Position numbers and translations under genes: made by a program | The notes under the pieces: generated by a model | The model's database searches: none | Told to the model about the DNA's origin: nothing | Seen by the model: the letters and a program-made list of their open reading frames with translations, nothing else | Shown here: piece after piece, positions 52,690 through 64,000 of the stretch | Position numbering within the stretch: position 1 is the stretch's first letter | Layout of the letters: every line of letters starts with the position of its first letter | Source: Triatoma infestans | Lineage: Eukaryota; Arthropoda; Insecta; Hemiptera; Reduviidae | Direction: 5' to 3' | NCBI GenBank assembly: GCA_011037195.1 | Contig: JAAEAF010002552.1 | Location: 62,001-126,000 of the forward strand | Length of the DNA: 64,000 bases

Positions 52690-53125
52690 AGAAAGTTTCA
52701 ATCAATAACATTGAAACAACCTCATATAATATTTGAAATTAACCGCCACAAATTCCCGCAGAATCTATTTAAAATAATTTTTAACGGATAAATGTTACGA
52801 AATAATAAAAAAATGATAGTTTTATTTGGCATTTCCTATGACTTGGCATTTCAAGTTTAAAAGAAATCGTTATAAAAAATGTTTTCGATAAAATGCCAAA
52901 AATTTCAAACACTTATTCTGTTAAATAGTATTTTCGATTAATCGATTTTTTTTCTTTAAATTTAGAATTCCACAAATGTTTTTTAATATTTATTAAAATT
53001 ATGTAGGTGTTAGAAACATACATTGTACTAAAAGTGGGTGCTTTAAAGGGAAGCATTATGCTAATGATGTTCCCCCAGAACTCTCCCCAATTAATCAATT
53101 TTCCTTTGAAAATGTTTCACTTAAA
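52690..53125 (+). repeat. Family X-related remnant
   Basis: 'ttcaagtttaaaagaaatcg', 'ttttcgataaaatgcc' and 'tttcacttaaatatgat' in family X order. Confidence 0.4.
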
Positions 53126-53147
53126 TATGATATGTATTATGTATATA

Positions 53148-55198
53148 TGTTACGCTCAAAGAACCAAAAATGTTAATTGAGCGAAAAAAAACAGCTCACA
53201 ACACGTTGTGGTCACTGTAAAACATCCACATCGCGAAATTCATGTTATGGCTCTTATGAAAATGCTCACGACGCGTTGTGGCAATTACAACAGAAAGACC
53301 ACATAGCGAAATTCGTGTCGTGGCTATCATGCTATACGACCAAAACGCATTGTGGCAATAAAGAAAAGCCATGACACGTATGGAAACCATATTAGAATAC
53401 GACGCGCCATGATTTGCAATATCGATCCTTCTAGTCTCGAAACTTTTTGGTAGATATCCTTAGGAAATATTTTTTATCCTGTAATAAGTAGCAGACAGGC
53501 AATGTCCTTAATGCACTTTCTGCTGCTAAAAAATTGAAAACCGCTGCATGATATATTGTCAATATTAAAAACAATATAATGTCATTAAAATAAAAAGGAC
53601 ATTTATTATTTATTGGGATTACTTTTTATTTAAAAAAAAAAAAATCAAAATATTTATCACAAACATAAATGTTTATTGGTCATTAGTAAACAACAACAAT
53701 GTACTTAAATTTATTATTTGTATCAAAAATCACTTTTGTTGTGTTTGACTGCTATTTATTTTATTTTACTCATGATAAAACTACGATCAGTGCTTCTTTA
53801 CACAAACTCACGTAATTTATCATAAAACACTTCTTTTTTATTGGTCATGGTTAGCGCTGAAATACGTTCATCCTCAGAAACAGATAAGAAATGAATAAAT
53901 AACTCTACTGATGGTTTAATGCAACGTTGTACTCAAGCCGACAAGTTACAACCTGTCCGTCGTGATATGATATATTTTATTTGCCTGTGTACATCACTTA
54001 CAAATAATAGGCTTGTCAATAAAACTTATTCACTTACAAAAATGTACAGCTGTGATCACTGACAATGAACTTCACACCAAATAACAACAAACAAAACTCA
54101 ATGGTATACTTTACTTTTAATTTAGTTTATTTTAAAATCTTCTACCGTCTAGTTCTGTTCCATAAACTCTTTTACGTTATAAAAACATTTCTTTATCAAG
54201 AAGTGGTTCATAATTTTTTTAAATTGGAGGCAATCCAACTGCCTTAATTCATTTGGAATTTTATCTTCGCGGACATAATATTTGGAACCACTGCAGATTT
54301 TGTCAGTCTTTTTGAAGGTAAGTTTATATCGATATTGTTACGTATGTTATAACAGTGTCTGTTGCCTCTCGTATCTTTATTTGGATTAGTTTTTTGTTGC
54401 AGAGCGAGCTTGTAGATATACAGTGATTTAATGTCAGAATGTTTAATGCCGGAAATAATGGCCTACAGCTATCTCGAGTTCTTATGAACATCATAATTTT
54501 CACTGCTCTTTTCTGTAATTTGAAAATATTCGAGGCGTTAGCTGAAACCCCCCCACAGCTCAACACCATAAACCATCCTGGAGTGAAACAATCCGAAATA
54601 GGCTAGTATTATTACTTCTGTTGGAACTTCTTCTCTCAGCTTCCTCAGAAGGAAAGTTATCTGAGATAGCTGACTGCTCAGTTGCTGTACATGTTCTTTC
54701 CAAGATAGAGTGCCGTCTAGTAATATACCAAGAAATGGTACTGTTCCCTTCTCTAAATCCTTATTCAAGCTAAAAATTTTATTTTAGTCTTCTCTTGATT
54801 TAGCAATAACATTATTATTATTTAACCATTTTTTAAGACAAGATACATTTCTATCTGCTTCTTTCACGTCTCTTCAGTATTCTTCCCTTTGGCAACTAGT
54901 GTTGTGTCATCAGCGTACAATATGCATTTTCCTGGAAATAGCGTCCCAACAGAGTATGGTTACACCAACTAGTGCTCAGAAAGCGTCATGGCATTTCTTC
55001 ATTGCCAAAATGCGGTGTGGTCGTATAGCCACGACACGTATTTCGCTATGTGGTCTTTCTGTGATTAACATAACGCGTCTTGAGCGTTTTCATAAGAGCC
55101 ATAACACGAATTTCGCGATGTGAATGTTTCCGGTGACCACAACGCCTTGTGAACTGTTTTTATCGCTCAATGAGCATTTTCGGTCCTTGAGCGTAACG
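53148..55198 (-). mobile_element. KRBA2/Ginger-like DNA transposon, copy B, split by a LINE
   Basis: The TIRs begin TGTTACGCTCAAAGA (53148) and, from the right, CGTTACGCTCAAGGA (55198). They are flanked by tata on both sides (53144-53147, 55199-55202), a 4-bp duplication. The interior is the same element as copy A at 9816-11138 but reversed. 'ctaaggatatctaccaaaaa'-type sequence (53440-53470), the N-terminal coding start (53850-53790 on the minus strand) and the 'tcacggcggacagg' block (53960) all match. A LINE of about 980 bp interrupts it at about 53970-54953. The transposase middle is missing. Confidence 0.75.
53972..54953 (-). pseudogene. LINE RT fragment inserted in the KRBA2/Ginger-like element
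   Basis: The minus strand gives the catalytic box CILYADDTTLVAKGKNTE (about 54930-54875). Next are KGTVPFLGILLDGTLSWKEH, then LRKLREEVPTEVIILAYFGL, then FHSRMVYGVELWGG (54768-54538). The last block is IFKLQKRAVKIMMFIRTRDS (54520-54460), then LFPALNILTL. This is the palm-thumb order of CR1/jockey-group RTs. One frame change lies at 54540. The 3' end at about 53975 is A/T-rich (AATAAAATATAT). A short shared TATG at both joints is consistent with target duplication. Confidence 0.82.
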
Positions 55199-55204
55199 TA
55201 TATA

Positions 55205-55440
55205 TTGCATATTATGTTTAAAGAAAATCGTTGAAGCTATATCCGAGAAAATCGCAAAAAAAAAAATAATTAAAAAACAATCATTCAGTAAAGTAGTAAG
55301 TAAAAGGAATACTAACTTTGAATTTCCAATGTCGTTTCGTTTCTAAGATATTTTGTTAACCATACACCACACATACACACACACGCGCGCGCGCACGCGC
55401 GCGCACGTACGAACACACAATAAAGCCTACTTTTGTTTCC
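55205..55440 (+). repeat. Family X-related fragment with (CA)(CG)n tract
   Basis: 'gtttaaagaaaatcgttgaa', 'tatccgagaaaatcgc' are family X-like. The dinucleotide tract ACACAC-GCGCGCGC lies at 55376-55408, an alternating purine-pyrimidine run of the type that can form Z-DNA. Confidence 0.55.
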
Positions 55441-56549
55441 GAACAAGATATATTGCTAAACACTCAAAAAATTGTTCTTTGTTTCAAATTAAAATTATTC
55501 TATTGAATTTGAATGTTTAAATGATATTTGCTTTGTGAGTTTACATATGGACTAACGGTAGTAAGTGGTAATAAGAGGGCTTTAGTAGATTGTAGAAACA
55601 GGAGAGGTAGGTTTCAGCCGATCGATGCCCTCCTGCCACGAGCCCTGTTCACCATACTGGTCAGATTATCACGTTCGTGCCAGTAATAACACAAATTTGT
55701 TGGCAGAGAAGTCCCAGCTCCCGGCACTCCGCCTGTCCAACATGTTTCTCAGACAGCGCTACTATTTACTACATTCATTCCACTCTTCTTACTTTGTTCT
55801 GTTCTCTCTCACACACACACACACACACTACCAACTATGTCCGCTGTTAAGGACCAAATTATTTTGTAATCAATCAAAGTCGACTCTTTCTAGTAACTAA
55901 ACGGAAGGACAATTAGCACCTGTACAAACGTTTTACCTTTAAACATCGCTTTTAATGCTTTTGATATACAAATTTATTTTCTTCCAATAAATAAAGTAAC
56001 AGTAACTTCAACAAATAAGTCACAGTAACCATATGCAATATTTTTCTCCTCGATGGATTTCTCGAAAGTTATAGTTGAATCAAGAAACAGGATTAAAAAA
56101 TAAATTAAAAAATTCCTACAAATAAATAAAAGTTTCAGGCTAATATTTTATTATAATACACTTCAAGGATAGTAGCTGTTTAAATAAATTAATAGTTGTT
56201 TTTAAATTAACTCATAAAACATGCTTATATTATTCAAGGACGTATTCTATATCTATAATGCCGCTGAAACATGTTTATATTAATATAGATACATTTAGGT
56301 ACTTGTATATAAAACATTATCATTACTTATGATTGAAAATTTAGGAAATATATTATATTAATGTGATGGTTTTTGAAATCTGAAAGTCATTTTGCTGGAT
56401 ATCTGAAAGCACAATTAATAAATAAGTAAATTTATAAAAATTCTTAATTTTAGGTCACTTTTCTGATTAAATGAAAGTCACAGTTCGCAGCACTTTCTCT
56501 AATTCTTATAGTATCATGCTGGACACTATCGCGGAGTCGTGGGCTCCAG
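55441..56549. other. Unassigned stretch
   Basis: A less AT-rich block at 55560-55780 ('cctgccacgagccctgttca') could be an old coding fragment but no family is recognised. (AC)n at 55809-55828. Confidence 0.4.
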
Positions 56550-56632
56550 TCCGTAGTGCTTTCTCTTCCTAGGAGCTTCTACTTGTAACACTGCCCTATG
56601 ATGGGAGTAGTGTTGTCTGACAATTGATTCCA
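56550..56632 (+). repeat. SINE body fragment
   Basis: 'tgggctccagtccgtagtgc', 'tctcttcctaggagcttcta', and 'tgatgggagtagtgttgtct' match the SINE body; the head is lost. Confidence 0.7.
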
Positions 56633-56889
56633 CAATTATGTTTTGGAGACATCTTCGGATGAATGGTTTGAGATCTTCATATTGTGGAAATAAGATTTGT
56701 CAAGGGTATGAAGCGGGAGGAGATTATTTCTATCAAGGAAGAGAAGTATTACTATCACTGGCGGAAAATTTTGCCAAAAGAGATAATCACTTTCTCATAT
56801 CTCAAAATTTTCTGAGTAGACCTCGTGTATCAACTCAAAAACTGTGTTGAGACGCACCATATAAAAAAAAAAAAACATATTATAAATTC

Positions 56890-57625
56890 GGACTGTGCAA
56901 TTATTATTATTCAAAAGAGGGGAAACCCTATGCTATCCAAAAACCACTCAATCCCATTGCTATCCCAAAGAACAATATCCAACAACCCGCACAAGCACCT
57001 AGAGAAGTGTGTAGTAATCCATATAAATTTAACAACAATCCCAAAAAAGTCGGACAATTACCTTCAGGGGAAAATAGCTGTTCCAGGCTGTTCCACTCAC
57101 GTCCTGTTCCGAACCAAAAGTCCTAAAGCTAATTTTCTCACAACCCAAGCAAAAACTGTTGTGAAATGAATAGGATCTATCTTACTGTGTCTCACAAACT
57201 CTACAAAAGGGGTCTGGCATAAGCCAGATATCCACCTTAAATTACAATGCCTAGTAAGAGGGATCCAACTAGATTGTTGTGAAAAGTACGCGAAAGAAAC
57301 AACATCTCCCCATTTACCCGGTCCTGATTTCCAATGAACATCTTAGACTACCAATATCTTAGCTGTCCAAGCCTGGAAATTCGACAGATATGTACCTAAA
57401 GATACCCAATAACAGGCTTAGAACCAATGAAGAAAAGTTAGGCGCCAATTTATTTATTTTTTTTCTTATCCAATCTAAAAACTATCCAACTTCTTCATTT
57501 CCCTAGATTCCCATACGACCTGGCATCCAGACCAGAACACAACATCCATTGAAAAGGATACCTCCTTCCGGACTTTTAGAATATTCTTGCCCATTGCCAT
57601 ATCATAATTAATGAGTATCTCTTGA
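56890..57625 (-). pseudogene. Jockey-like LINE RNase H and C-terminus (28-kb family)
   Basis: The minus strand at about 57560-57480 reads VVFWSGCQVVWESREMKKLD, similar to the helix before the RNase H loop. Around 57250-57180, 'ggcattgtaatttaaggtgg' and 'ttttgtagagtttgtgagac' align with 28655-28725. 'ttgcttgggttgtgagaaaa' and 'tttaggacttttggttcgg' align with 28757-28795. It ends 'ttttgaataataat' like the plus copy. Many small gaps and stops. Confidence 0.75.
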
Positions 57626-58239
57626 GGTGTAATTCCTGCTGGTTAAAGATATTTACCAAACTGTGATAAACATATGAAAAAACATTTTATAGAAAGGTTA
57701 TAATTATAAATCAACTTCATAGATAATTGGTACTGATTAATAAAAAAATTTATTAAATATGCGCCTACTACGAAGTTGTAATTTTCAATAATACAGTTGT
57801 TATTAATGTTGTTGAATACAAATTTATAATAAAGTAGATGAGAAAGATAATAAGCAATGCGAGCAAGGTCGTCAAGAACACAAACCCACATACACATATA
57901 AAACATAAACGCACACACACAGACAAACAAAATCCAATGATGGAGTGAGCGGGTAGTATAACTACTTGTTGTTGAACAGGTAGCGTGATAAAGTGATATT
58001 ACTCTTTTAGCAGGACCCAATTCCCTCCTGTATGTTCCTTTATGCAATTATTATACTAACTGTGCACACTACCTGAATTAACACCTAATGTTACCAACCC
58101 ATTAATACTAAAATTCCATCTTATCCGTTGCCACTAAATTGTTTATTATCTAACATCTAATTTAACATTAATTACCTATATCCTAATTTGGTTTTGTTAA
58201 ATTAAACATCCATTAATATTGCATATTATGTTAGTAAGA
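57626..58239. other. Unassigned AT-rich stretch
   Basis: A minus-strand frame (57643-58047) is hydrophobic and tyrosine/phenylalanine-rich but unlike any known family; CA-rich microsatellite at 57885-57925. Confidence 0.4.
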
Positions 58240-58640
58240 AAAGGTTGATTTTTTTTTCTCTTATTACCCTAAGAGAGGAATTAATGTGATCGTGTCATAT
58301 TTGTAAAATGGAGTTTCTAATAGTAAACATGATTTCAGATATTCTGAGTGATAAGGAAAATGTTTTTCTTTGTTACGAAGTTTTTTGTATTGAGGTCAAG
58401 AGATTAGCAATATTTCTAAGTAAATTACTAAACACCTTTACTAAGTAAATAAATTAAGTAATCTTCAAACTCCAAACTACAGGTTCTGAAGTCAACAAAG
58501 AAAACATTAATTTTAGGGAATATTATTACGTATGAACCAAATTTCACAAAAGCGAAAAATCCGCAATAAGCTTACATATGATATTCCGTTTAAGTAAGTG
58601 CCACTATTGCTTCTAATACGAAGTTTTCGGTTAAAATTTG
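58240..58640 (-). repeat. Family X-related copy
   Basis: 'ttctcttattaccctaagag' (terminal hairpin), 'gtgatcgtgtcatatttgta' and 'catatgatattccgtttaag' in reverse family X order. Confidence 0.55.
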
Positions 58641-59175
58641 TCCAATAAATGTGGAAATTGACCCCAGCATGTTCGGGGTTTAGAATAGGTCTGCTCCTGT
58701 CCAGGATGTTGTGAGAGGCGATTAAAGAACCACACTCCATGTGGTAAATCCCCAATTCTTTTCTACTACACCATGTCTCTTTCCCTTCGATGGACCTACA
58801 AATTTAGCACTAAGGGATTATCTATTGGATTCCATGGTCTGTGAGGGCATCACAATCTTTTTCCAATCAAAAGAATTACCCCATCATAACTTCACCTCAT
58901 GTCCTAACCGTACGATATCTTTTGATATTCGACAATAGTTTGGAAGTATTAAACAAAATTCTTGACCTTTTCTTTCCCTATCACATTTTATCTATTCATA
59001 CGTGAGGAAGCACTGGAATTAACAGTTCAGTGGCAAATAGCTCAAAAGATAAAACATCCTCTGCAAGGGGTGTTGTGGTGGGAATGAGGCACATCAGGTT
59101 ATTACTCTTGGAAGGCTCATTAAGCTCATGCATACAGAAATTTTATTTGGCGGAAGGGAGAGGAAAGTGAGCTAA

Positions 59176-59894
59176 TGGTATGTCCACACCGGTGCGCTTT
59201 CCTTTTCCCCTTCCCTTTCAACTTGCGCTTCCTCTTTCCATTTCAACATGCGTCACGCATGCCTCTTGAGGCATTCAATTTGTTGTCCACACTTAACCAT
59301 CTCTTCAGTGTGCATTTTATCGATAGATTCAGAATCGGCATTAGCTATTTGTGCAGGTTATCTGTTTCTGATTTGAAAACGTGGGCTTTTGATTTTCTTT
59401 TTCACTCCCGTAACGTCCATATTATACTTTTGTGCCAAGAAACGCAGGGCATCACTTCTCACACTTTTGTTTGTATATAATTTTGAATTTATATTCCATA
59501 AAACTGTTCGTTGGCGGTAATCTTCTATGAAATCAAATTTCTCTTGATTTGCAGACATGTCGGAGATATTATTAATTAATAATAACAGTTTAATTACCAT
59601 CAGTTTAATAATAAAATTATTATTAAAATAATAATTAAATAATATTTAAAATGAATAGTATAATATATAACCTATAACAATATCACACAACACATAGCGA
59701 GATCAAAAGACGTATAGAATGTTGAACGAAAATCCATATAGTTGGATTTACGTGCGCTATTGCTTGCGTCATGAAAACAAATGCGTATTCAACTCCAATG
59801 AGGCATGCAATAACGTCTGCCTTTCATTCATCACACCGTGCGCTAAGACGCATGCCTCTGTTGAAAGGAAAGTTGCACCAGTGAGAACATACCT
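59176..59894 (-). mobile_element. PIF/Harbinger-like element keeping only a MADF-domain ORF
   Basis: The inverted ends read TGGTATGTCCACACCGGTGC (59176) and, inward from the right, AGGTATGTTCTCACTGGTGC (59894). They extend through 'ctttcctttt' and 'gcatgcctc' blocks for about 100-150 bp. TAA at 59173-59175 and 59895-59897 fits the 3-bp TWA duplication of PIF/Harbinger. The interior encodes a MADF protein and no transposase. It sits inside a LINE RT. Confidence 0.65.
59358..59570 (-). pseudogene. MADF (Myb/SANT-like) DNA-binding domain ORF, C-truncated
   Basis: From an internal Met (about 59558) it reads ANQEKFDFIEDYRQRTVLWN, then KLYTNKSVRSDALRFLAQKY, then MDVTGVKKKIKSPRFQIRNR. This is a MADF domain: 'FI..Y+..+.LW+....Y.NK..+..A...+A' with a GVKKKIK helix. 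In Harbinger elements such a protein is the second, DNA-binding ORF that partners the transposase. The frame probably shifts at 'KSPRF' where 'LR..F..E' is expected. It is open for 80 codons including upstream residues. Confidence 0.75.
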
Positions 59895-59899
59895 TAAGG

Positions 59900-60425
59900 A
59901 GGAGATCTGATGGACGGCAACATTACCACAAAATGGACTCCTTAACAGATCCTTTTTGTGGGAATTTTGACGATTTTTCAAGTTTGGCGCTGGATTTATT
60001 GTGCTGAACTTGGAATCGCAGTTATCTTTTTGACATCAAGCCAATCCTGACTCCACATGATGTGGAGTAGGCTTCTTGTCTGCTTCTTTCCTAGCCCTAA
60101 GCTAGTTTTCTCTGATGGAGCCAAACTACGCCCCATCTAGAACTAAGGCGGTTCTTTTCTTGAATCCCTTGGAGGCTCATCTGCATCCTGCATCACAACC
60201 ATTTCCCGAGAATAAGTGAAAACCCATTAATTTTCCACCCCACCTCCATCCGTGAGGATTATAATCTCATAATCTTAGGTTAATAAAAAATCCCAACCTT
60301 TTTGTCTTCTTCCTATCCTTGATGTTCTCCATCATCTGTAGGCAAAATGACCTATAGAGCTCTGGCACTTTACTCAGTAATGAGACAGGGCTGATGTAAG
60401 AGTATTATTCAATGAGCACAATGAG
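59900..60425 (-). pseudogene. Jockey-like LINE RT, N-terminal part
   Basis: The minus strand reads SPVSLLSKVPELYRSFCLQM, then MENIKDRKKTKRLGFF (about 60405-60300), corresponding to 'YRPISLL....KLFE....RM........HQFGFR'. Later comes KKRTALVLDGA, then FGSIREN (about 60160-60100), corresponding to motif A ('ALLLDVAKAFD.V'), with the catalytic Asp preserved in LVLDGA but the second changed. After stops, CQKDNCDSKF continues up to the Harbinger insertion. 5' endonuclease not found. Confidence 0.65.
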
Positions 60426-60499
60426 CCCTTGAGGCCTGAGTGCATCCTACTTCCTTTCGGAGGCATTGAGATCTAGAACTTAATTGAATTATTTTTTCC

Positions 60500-60800
60500 A
60501 GTTTTTTTGTGATTTCCCTGAAAACTATTCTATAAATTTTTTTTAAACTTTAGATACTAAGTACACACATAAAGGACTATTACTTTTATTTGAAATTTTT
60601 TTTTGGCAGAAAAATTGATTTTTGGGCGATTTTAAGGAAACAGCAATTCTTTAAAGTGCCATTTAGTATTGTAAAGTGCATGGATTCTGCCAAGTATATA
60701 ATATTAAGGCACCTGAAACGTATTTGCTAAGAAATTCAAGTTTGCGGAAAATCGGTTAGCCGGAGGTGTGCGGACTTTACAGAATAGGTATATCAGTTAG
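60500..60800 (-). repeat. Family X-related internal unit
   Basis: 'cttttatttgaaattttttt', 'ttaaagtgccatttagtatt' in reverse family X order. Confidence 0.45.
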
Positions 60801-60994
60801 ATTACAACATACTGAAATAAATAATATAAAACTTAAATTAAAAACAAAAGCGATAATTTGTATTTTAAATAAATCATAGTCTGGAAAACTCATACGATGC
60901 ACTAGTTATGATAATAATACAGTACTAATTGAGAAGTTTTCTTCAAATCTGTAATTTTTACTACATATTTAATATCTCGAGATTCACAACTTAA

Positions 60995-61160
60995 GGAAGT
61001 ACAGTATTAGAGCACAGTGCTCTCTCGTTACAAACAACACCTGCCCATCTACGGGCAATGAGCTCTACAGGCTCCTAGCAAGAGAAAATCTGAGGAAAGC
61101 ATTGCTGCCTTTCCAACTAGGGACCTGCGCTTATGGGTCCAGCGGCCAGCCCTTCCCAAA
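60995..61160 (-). mobile_element. SINE, degraded
   Basis: The body 'ctcattgcccgtagatgggc' and 'gagcctgtagagctc'-type sequence on the minus strand is recognisable; the head (about 61140-61155) has lost a readable A box. Followed by (TAAA)n at 61158-61186. Confidence 0.65.
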
Positions 61161-61666
61161 ATAAATAAATAAATAAATAAATAAAACTCTTACTGCTGCA
61201 AGAGGAAATATTACAACCAAAAAATCTGTATTTATGTGAATGAAACTTGATATTCCTTTTAGATATCACCATTTAAATCTGACACAAAGTTATCAAACAT
61301 AATTCATCAACGGGGAGAGTGATTTTTATTTAATGTAATTTTGTTTTATTTATTTATTTATTTTTTTTGCAATTTTTTCAGAAATTGTAATCATGATTTT
61401 TTTTAAACGTTGTATAATATCTATAGATCTAAATACTTATATAATTTTTATTTGAAACGTTTACCCACAAAAATTTGTTATTTTTTAGAAATTGAAGAAA
61501 TACCACTTCAGTAGGTAAATGATGATTTTTACCACCTTTATAATTTTAATATATTATATTGAAATCATTGCTAAAATTCTAAATTTGTTGAAATTCTAAA
61601 AAAAAATGGGTTAATCGAAAATTTTTCTGACTTTTGTACAATTTTCTCGAAAACAGATTAACTAAT

Positions 61667-62545
61667 TTTTTACTTTCTCTTACACCTAGTAAGAGGAAGT
61701 ATAGTAATCGTGTCAAATTTTCGATATCGAGTTTTCACCGGAAATATCCGTTTTGAGGTCCTGTGAATAGCATAGCTCAAAAACGAAAAATCGTAGAAAG
61801 TTCAAACTTGATATTCCGTTTAGTTATCACCATGGAATCCGACAGTAGGTTATCTGTCAAAATTCCTCAATCGGAAGTACCACTTTACTAGTTTTTTTTT
61901 TTTACGTTTTTCCAATTTTCTCAAAAACGGCTGCAACAATTTTCTTCAAACTTGCTATATCAACTACACGTACTAATAGCTACAACTTTTATTTGAAACA
62001 TTTCTCCGGGAAAATTCATTTAAGGGCACTTCTGGGGGAGGGGTGGGGTTATTAGGTTTTTATCTAAAGTGCTATTTCAATTTATTAAACAATTCTGTCA
62101 TCTAAATAATGTTAATTAGAATTGAATGTGTTGTTGAAATTCCGAGTTTGAAAAAAATGGGATCACCGGAAGTGCGTTTACATTACTTTACTAAATGATT
62201 TTTTTTCACTTTTTCGCAATTTTCTCAAAAATGTCCCTGACGATTTTATTGAAACTTCGTATATAAACTAGACAAAAAATGATCTACAACTTTCAATTAA
62301 AATATTTCTCCGGGAAAATTCATTTAAGGGCACTTTTGGAGGAGGGGTAGGGTTATGTTTTTCTCTAAAGTGCTATCATAATTGATTATAAAATGCTGTC
62401 ATCCAAACAAAATTAATTAGAAATAAATAGATGGCCCAGATTCCAAGTTTTAAGAAAATTAGCAAACCGGAAGTGCGCTTTTACTGGACAGTTTTTTTTT
62501 TTCAGTTTTCGACGAATTTCATTAAATTTGGTACAGAAAACTAGA
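61667..62545 (-). repeat. Family X, near full length, reverse
   Basis: It begins at the hairpin end CTCTTAC-accta-GTAAGAG (about 61676-61694), then 'tttcgatatcgagttttcac', 'gatattccgtttagttatca'. It contains three CGGAAGT marks (61873, 62166 and 62468; spacing about 293 and 302 bp), with a TTTCTCAAAAA block and a C/G-rich 'gggggaggggtggggtt' block per unit. It ends with the internal head near 62545; the outer head is lost. Confidence 0.8.
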
Positions 62546-63101
62546 CAAATTGATTTTTCTATGGTTTGAAAAATTTGTTAGATTAAATTTCAAATGATTA
62601 GTGAGCTTTGCAAAAATTTCATTAGCCCCTTCTCTACGTATATAGATATATTATACGTGTGTGATTGTATATATAGTTTTTAGATCATAGTTAGTGTAAT
62701 ATTATTGGATGCCTATTAGGTAATAACAAGTGAATGTTATATCTTATATCAATTAATTGAGTTAAGTTATTGAGTTAAGTTTTTAATTAATTGTTAATTT
62801 AACATGTTTGATGGATAATATATAATAGATATATGCACTATATTAGGCTTTTAATTAATAAAAAACTAAACTTAATTCGTCTTTCTTCATTTTTAGCTCA
62901 ATTATTTACTATTTTGATGTTGTTTTTTTATTATCCATATTTTAAGTTAATTTGTACAAACTTCTTCGTTTCGTGCCATACTGTTTTTTTCTCTAGTCAA
63001 AAAGCCATTTTTATTTATTATTGTAATATGCTATTTATATATAAATCATGGTCAGTTGTAAGTAGTATATAATAGGCGATTCTGGGACAGATTTTTGCTC
63101 C

Positions 63102-63258
63102 CTCACCTACCCCCCTCGCCTTCTACCTTCCAACCTTCCCTGTCCATGATCCACCACCCCCCTCACCGCCCTAGTTACCCCTCTCCCACCAAATGACCCC
63201 CTCCCCTCCCCCAACCTATTCCCAACTTTTCCCCCACCCCTCCCCCTCCCCTTTTCCT
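63102..63258. repeat. C-rich polypyrimidine tract
   Basis: About 155 bases in which nearly all plus-strand residues are C or T, with runs of four to seven C. The minus strand is correspondingly G-rich and can in principle form G-quadruplexes. It stands out sharply from the surrounding AT-rich DNA. No gene boundary is evident. Confidence 0.8.
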
Positions 63259-63288
63259 GTAGGCGAAGAAATAATAAAAATTAATTTT

Positions 63289-63375
63289 TTTTTTTGCTGA
63301 GGTCAGCAAAAGCGATCTCACAACCTTCGTCATCCAAGTCCATCACTTACACCACTCAGCTATAGTGGTAACTTG
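63289..63375 (-). mobile_element. Short tRNA-derived SINE or tRNA pseudogene with poly(A)
   Basis: On the minus strand 'agctgagtggtgtaag' (A box, about 63355) is followed by 'aaggttgtgagatcgc' (degenerate B box, about 63320) and 'gacctcagc' before a poly(A) (63284-63294 as T). It is about 80 bp and unlike the main SINE family here. Confidence 0.55.
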
Positions 63376-64000
63376 GCAATAGTAGTTTTCTTTAGATCCT
63401 TATACCTCACCCCACATACTTCTCCCTCATCTCTCTCATATCCTTTCTCTCACTCTCTCTCTCTATAGATATATAAAATATATACACAGAGACTTAAAGA
63501 GAGGCTCCGCCCCACGTACCCCAGGCCAGGGTTCATTAACCTGTATTTTTCCATTCGTACAAAAGTTTATTAAACCTCTATGTATGCACAATGTTTGCAA
63601 TATAATATATTTACTTATTTTTTTTTTTTTTAGACGGATACTTATGTAAGTTTTTTTGGTAAACAATAAACTAAAACTTAATCTATGGTTCCTTCTTATC
63701 TACTTTTATCGATCACATGTATATTGACATTTAATACAGTATACATGATTTATGAGTCACTTACCTGTGTAAGGTTTTTGGTAAGCAATTACAATGTAAA
63801 TCTCCATTTTCCTTTCTTTTTTTTTTTTTATCGATCATTATATATTTATAGAATCCAATATATCGGTTATTTTTTTTTTTTTTTTTTTGGCACAGTTTAA
63901 AGTTGTTGGACTTGTTATCGACGAAATAGTTAATAATATGTTTTATCGAACTAATTGTTTATGCAATTAAAGAAAGGAGAAAAAGCTAGTGATTTAATAA
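63376..64000. other. Unassigned AT-rich end of window
   Basis: (CTCT)n at about 63447-63465 and long T runs near 63820 and 63875. No supported gene. Confidence 0.45.

Overview
The window looks like AT-rich, gene-poor nuclear DNA from an invertebrate animal, most likely an insect. The grounds are the mix of mobile elements: jockey-like LINEs with RNase H tails, an R2-type LINE, Penelope-like elements, hAT, mariner, Harbinger and KRBA2/Ginger-like DNA transposons, a Helitron, and tRNA-derived SINEs. The order and species cannot be fixed from sequence alone. There is no operon structure, no rRNA, no CRISPR array and no convincing complete host gene. One possible 3' terminal exon lies near 42.0 kb.

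Layout. 0-5 kb: a tRNA-type SINE, then an hAT element (8-bp target duplication) interrupted by an R2-like retrotransposon. 5-9 kb: decayed LINE 3' ends, SINEs and a Penelope-type motif. 9.7-11.3 kb: a palindromic Penelope-like insertion (exact 14-bp duplication) that itself carries a KRBA2/Ginger-like transposon. 12-17 kb: an unassigned terminal-inverted-repeat element and two inverted copies of a long repeat, called family X here. 17-20 kb: LINE tails, one with its 3' UTR expanded into a minisatellite, and a tail-only poly(T) insertion. 21-26 kb: a mariner half-copy and two LINEs. 27-29.5 kb: a hammerhead-bearing Penelope fragment, a LINE RNase H fragment and a GIY-YIG endonuclease fragment. 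31-39 kb: three LINE 3' ends, a long near-perfect hairpin, and family X. 40-46 kb: SINEs, two related hAT copies and a full-length composite SINE. 47-52 kb: a Helitron carrying a solo LTR with heat-shock-type promoter elements, LINE ends, and a second palindromic Penelope-like insertion with hammerhead cores. 53-55 kb: a second KRBA2/Ginger-like copy split by a LINE. 56-64 kb: LINE pieces, a Harbinger derivative keeping only a MADF-domain ORF, family X, a C-rich tract and a small SINE.

Nearly every coding segment is a broken transposon gene: 5'-truncated, frameshifted, or missing its catalytic domain. The longest open reading frames (38158-39162 and 35025-35819) are LINE C-termini. Family X, a highly diverged non-coding repeat with an internal unit of about 300 bp, forms much of the background between recognisable elements. 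The parts most worth a second look are the palindromic hammerhead-bearing Penelope insertions, the heat-shock-type solo LTR, and the modular SINE families.
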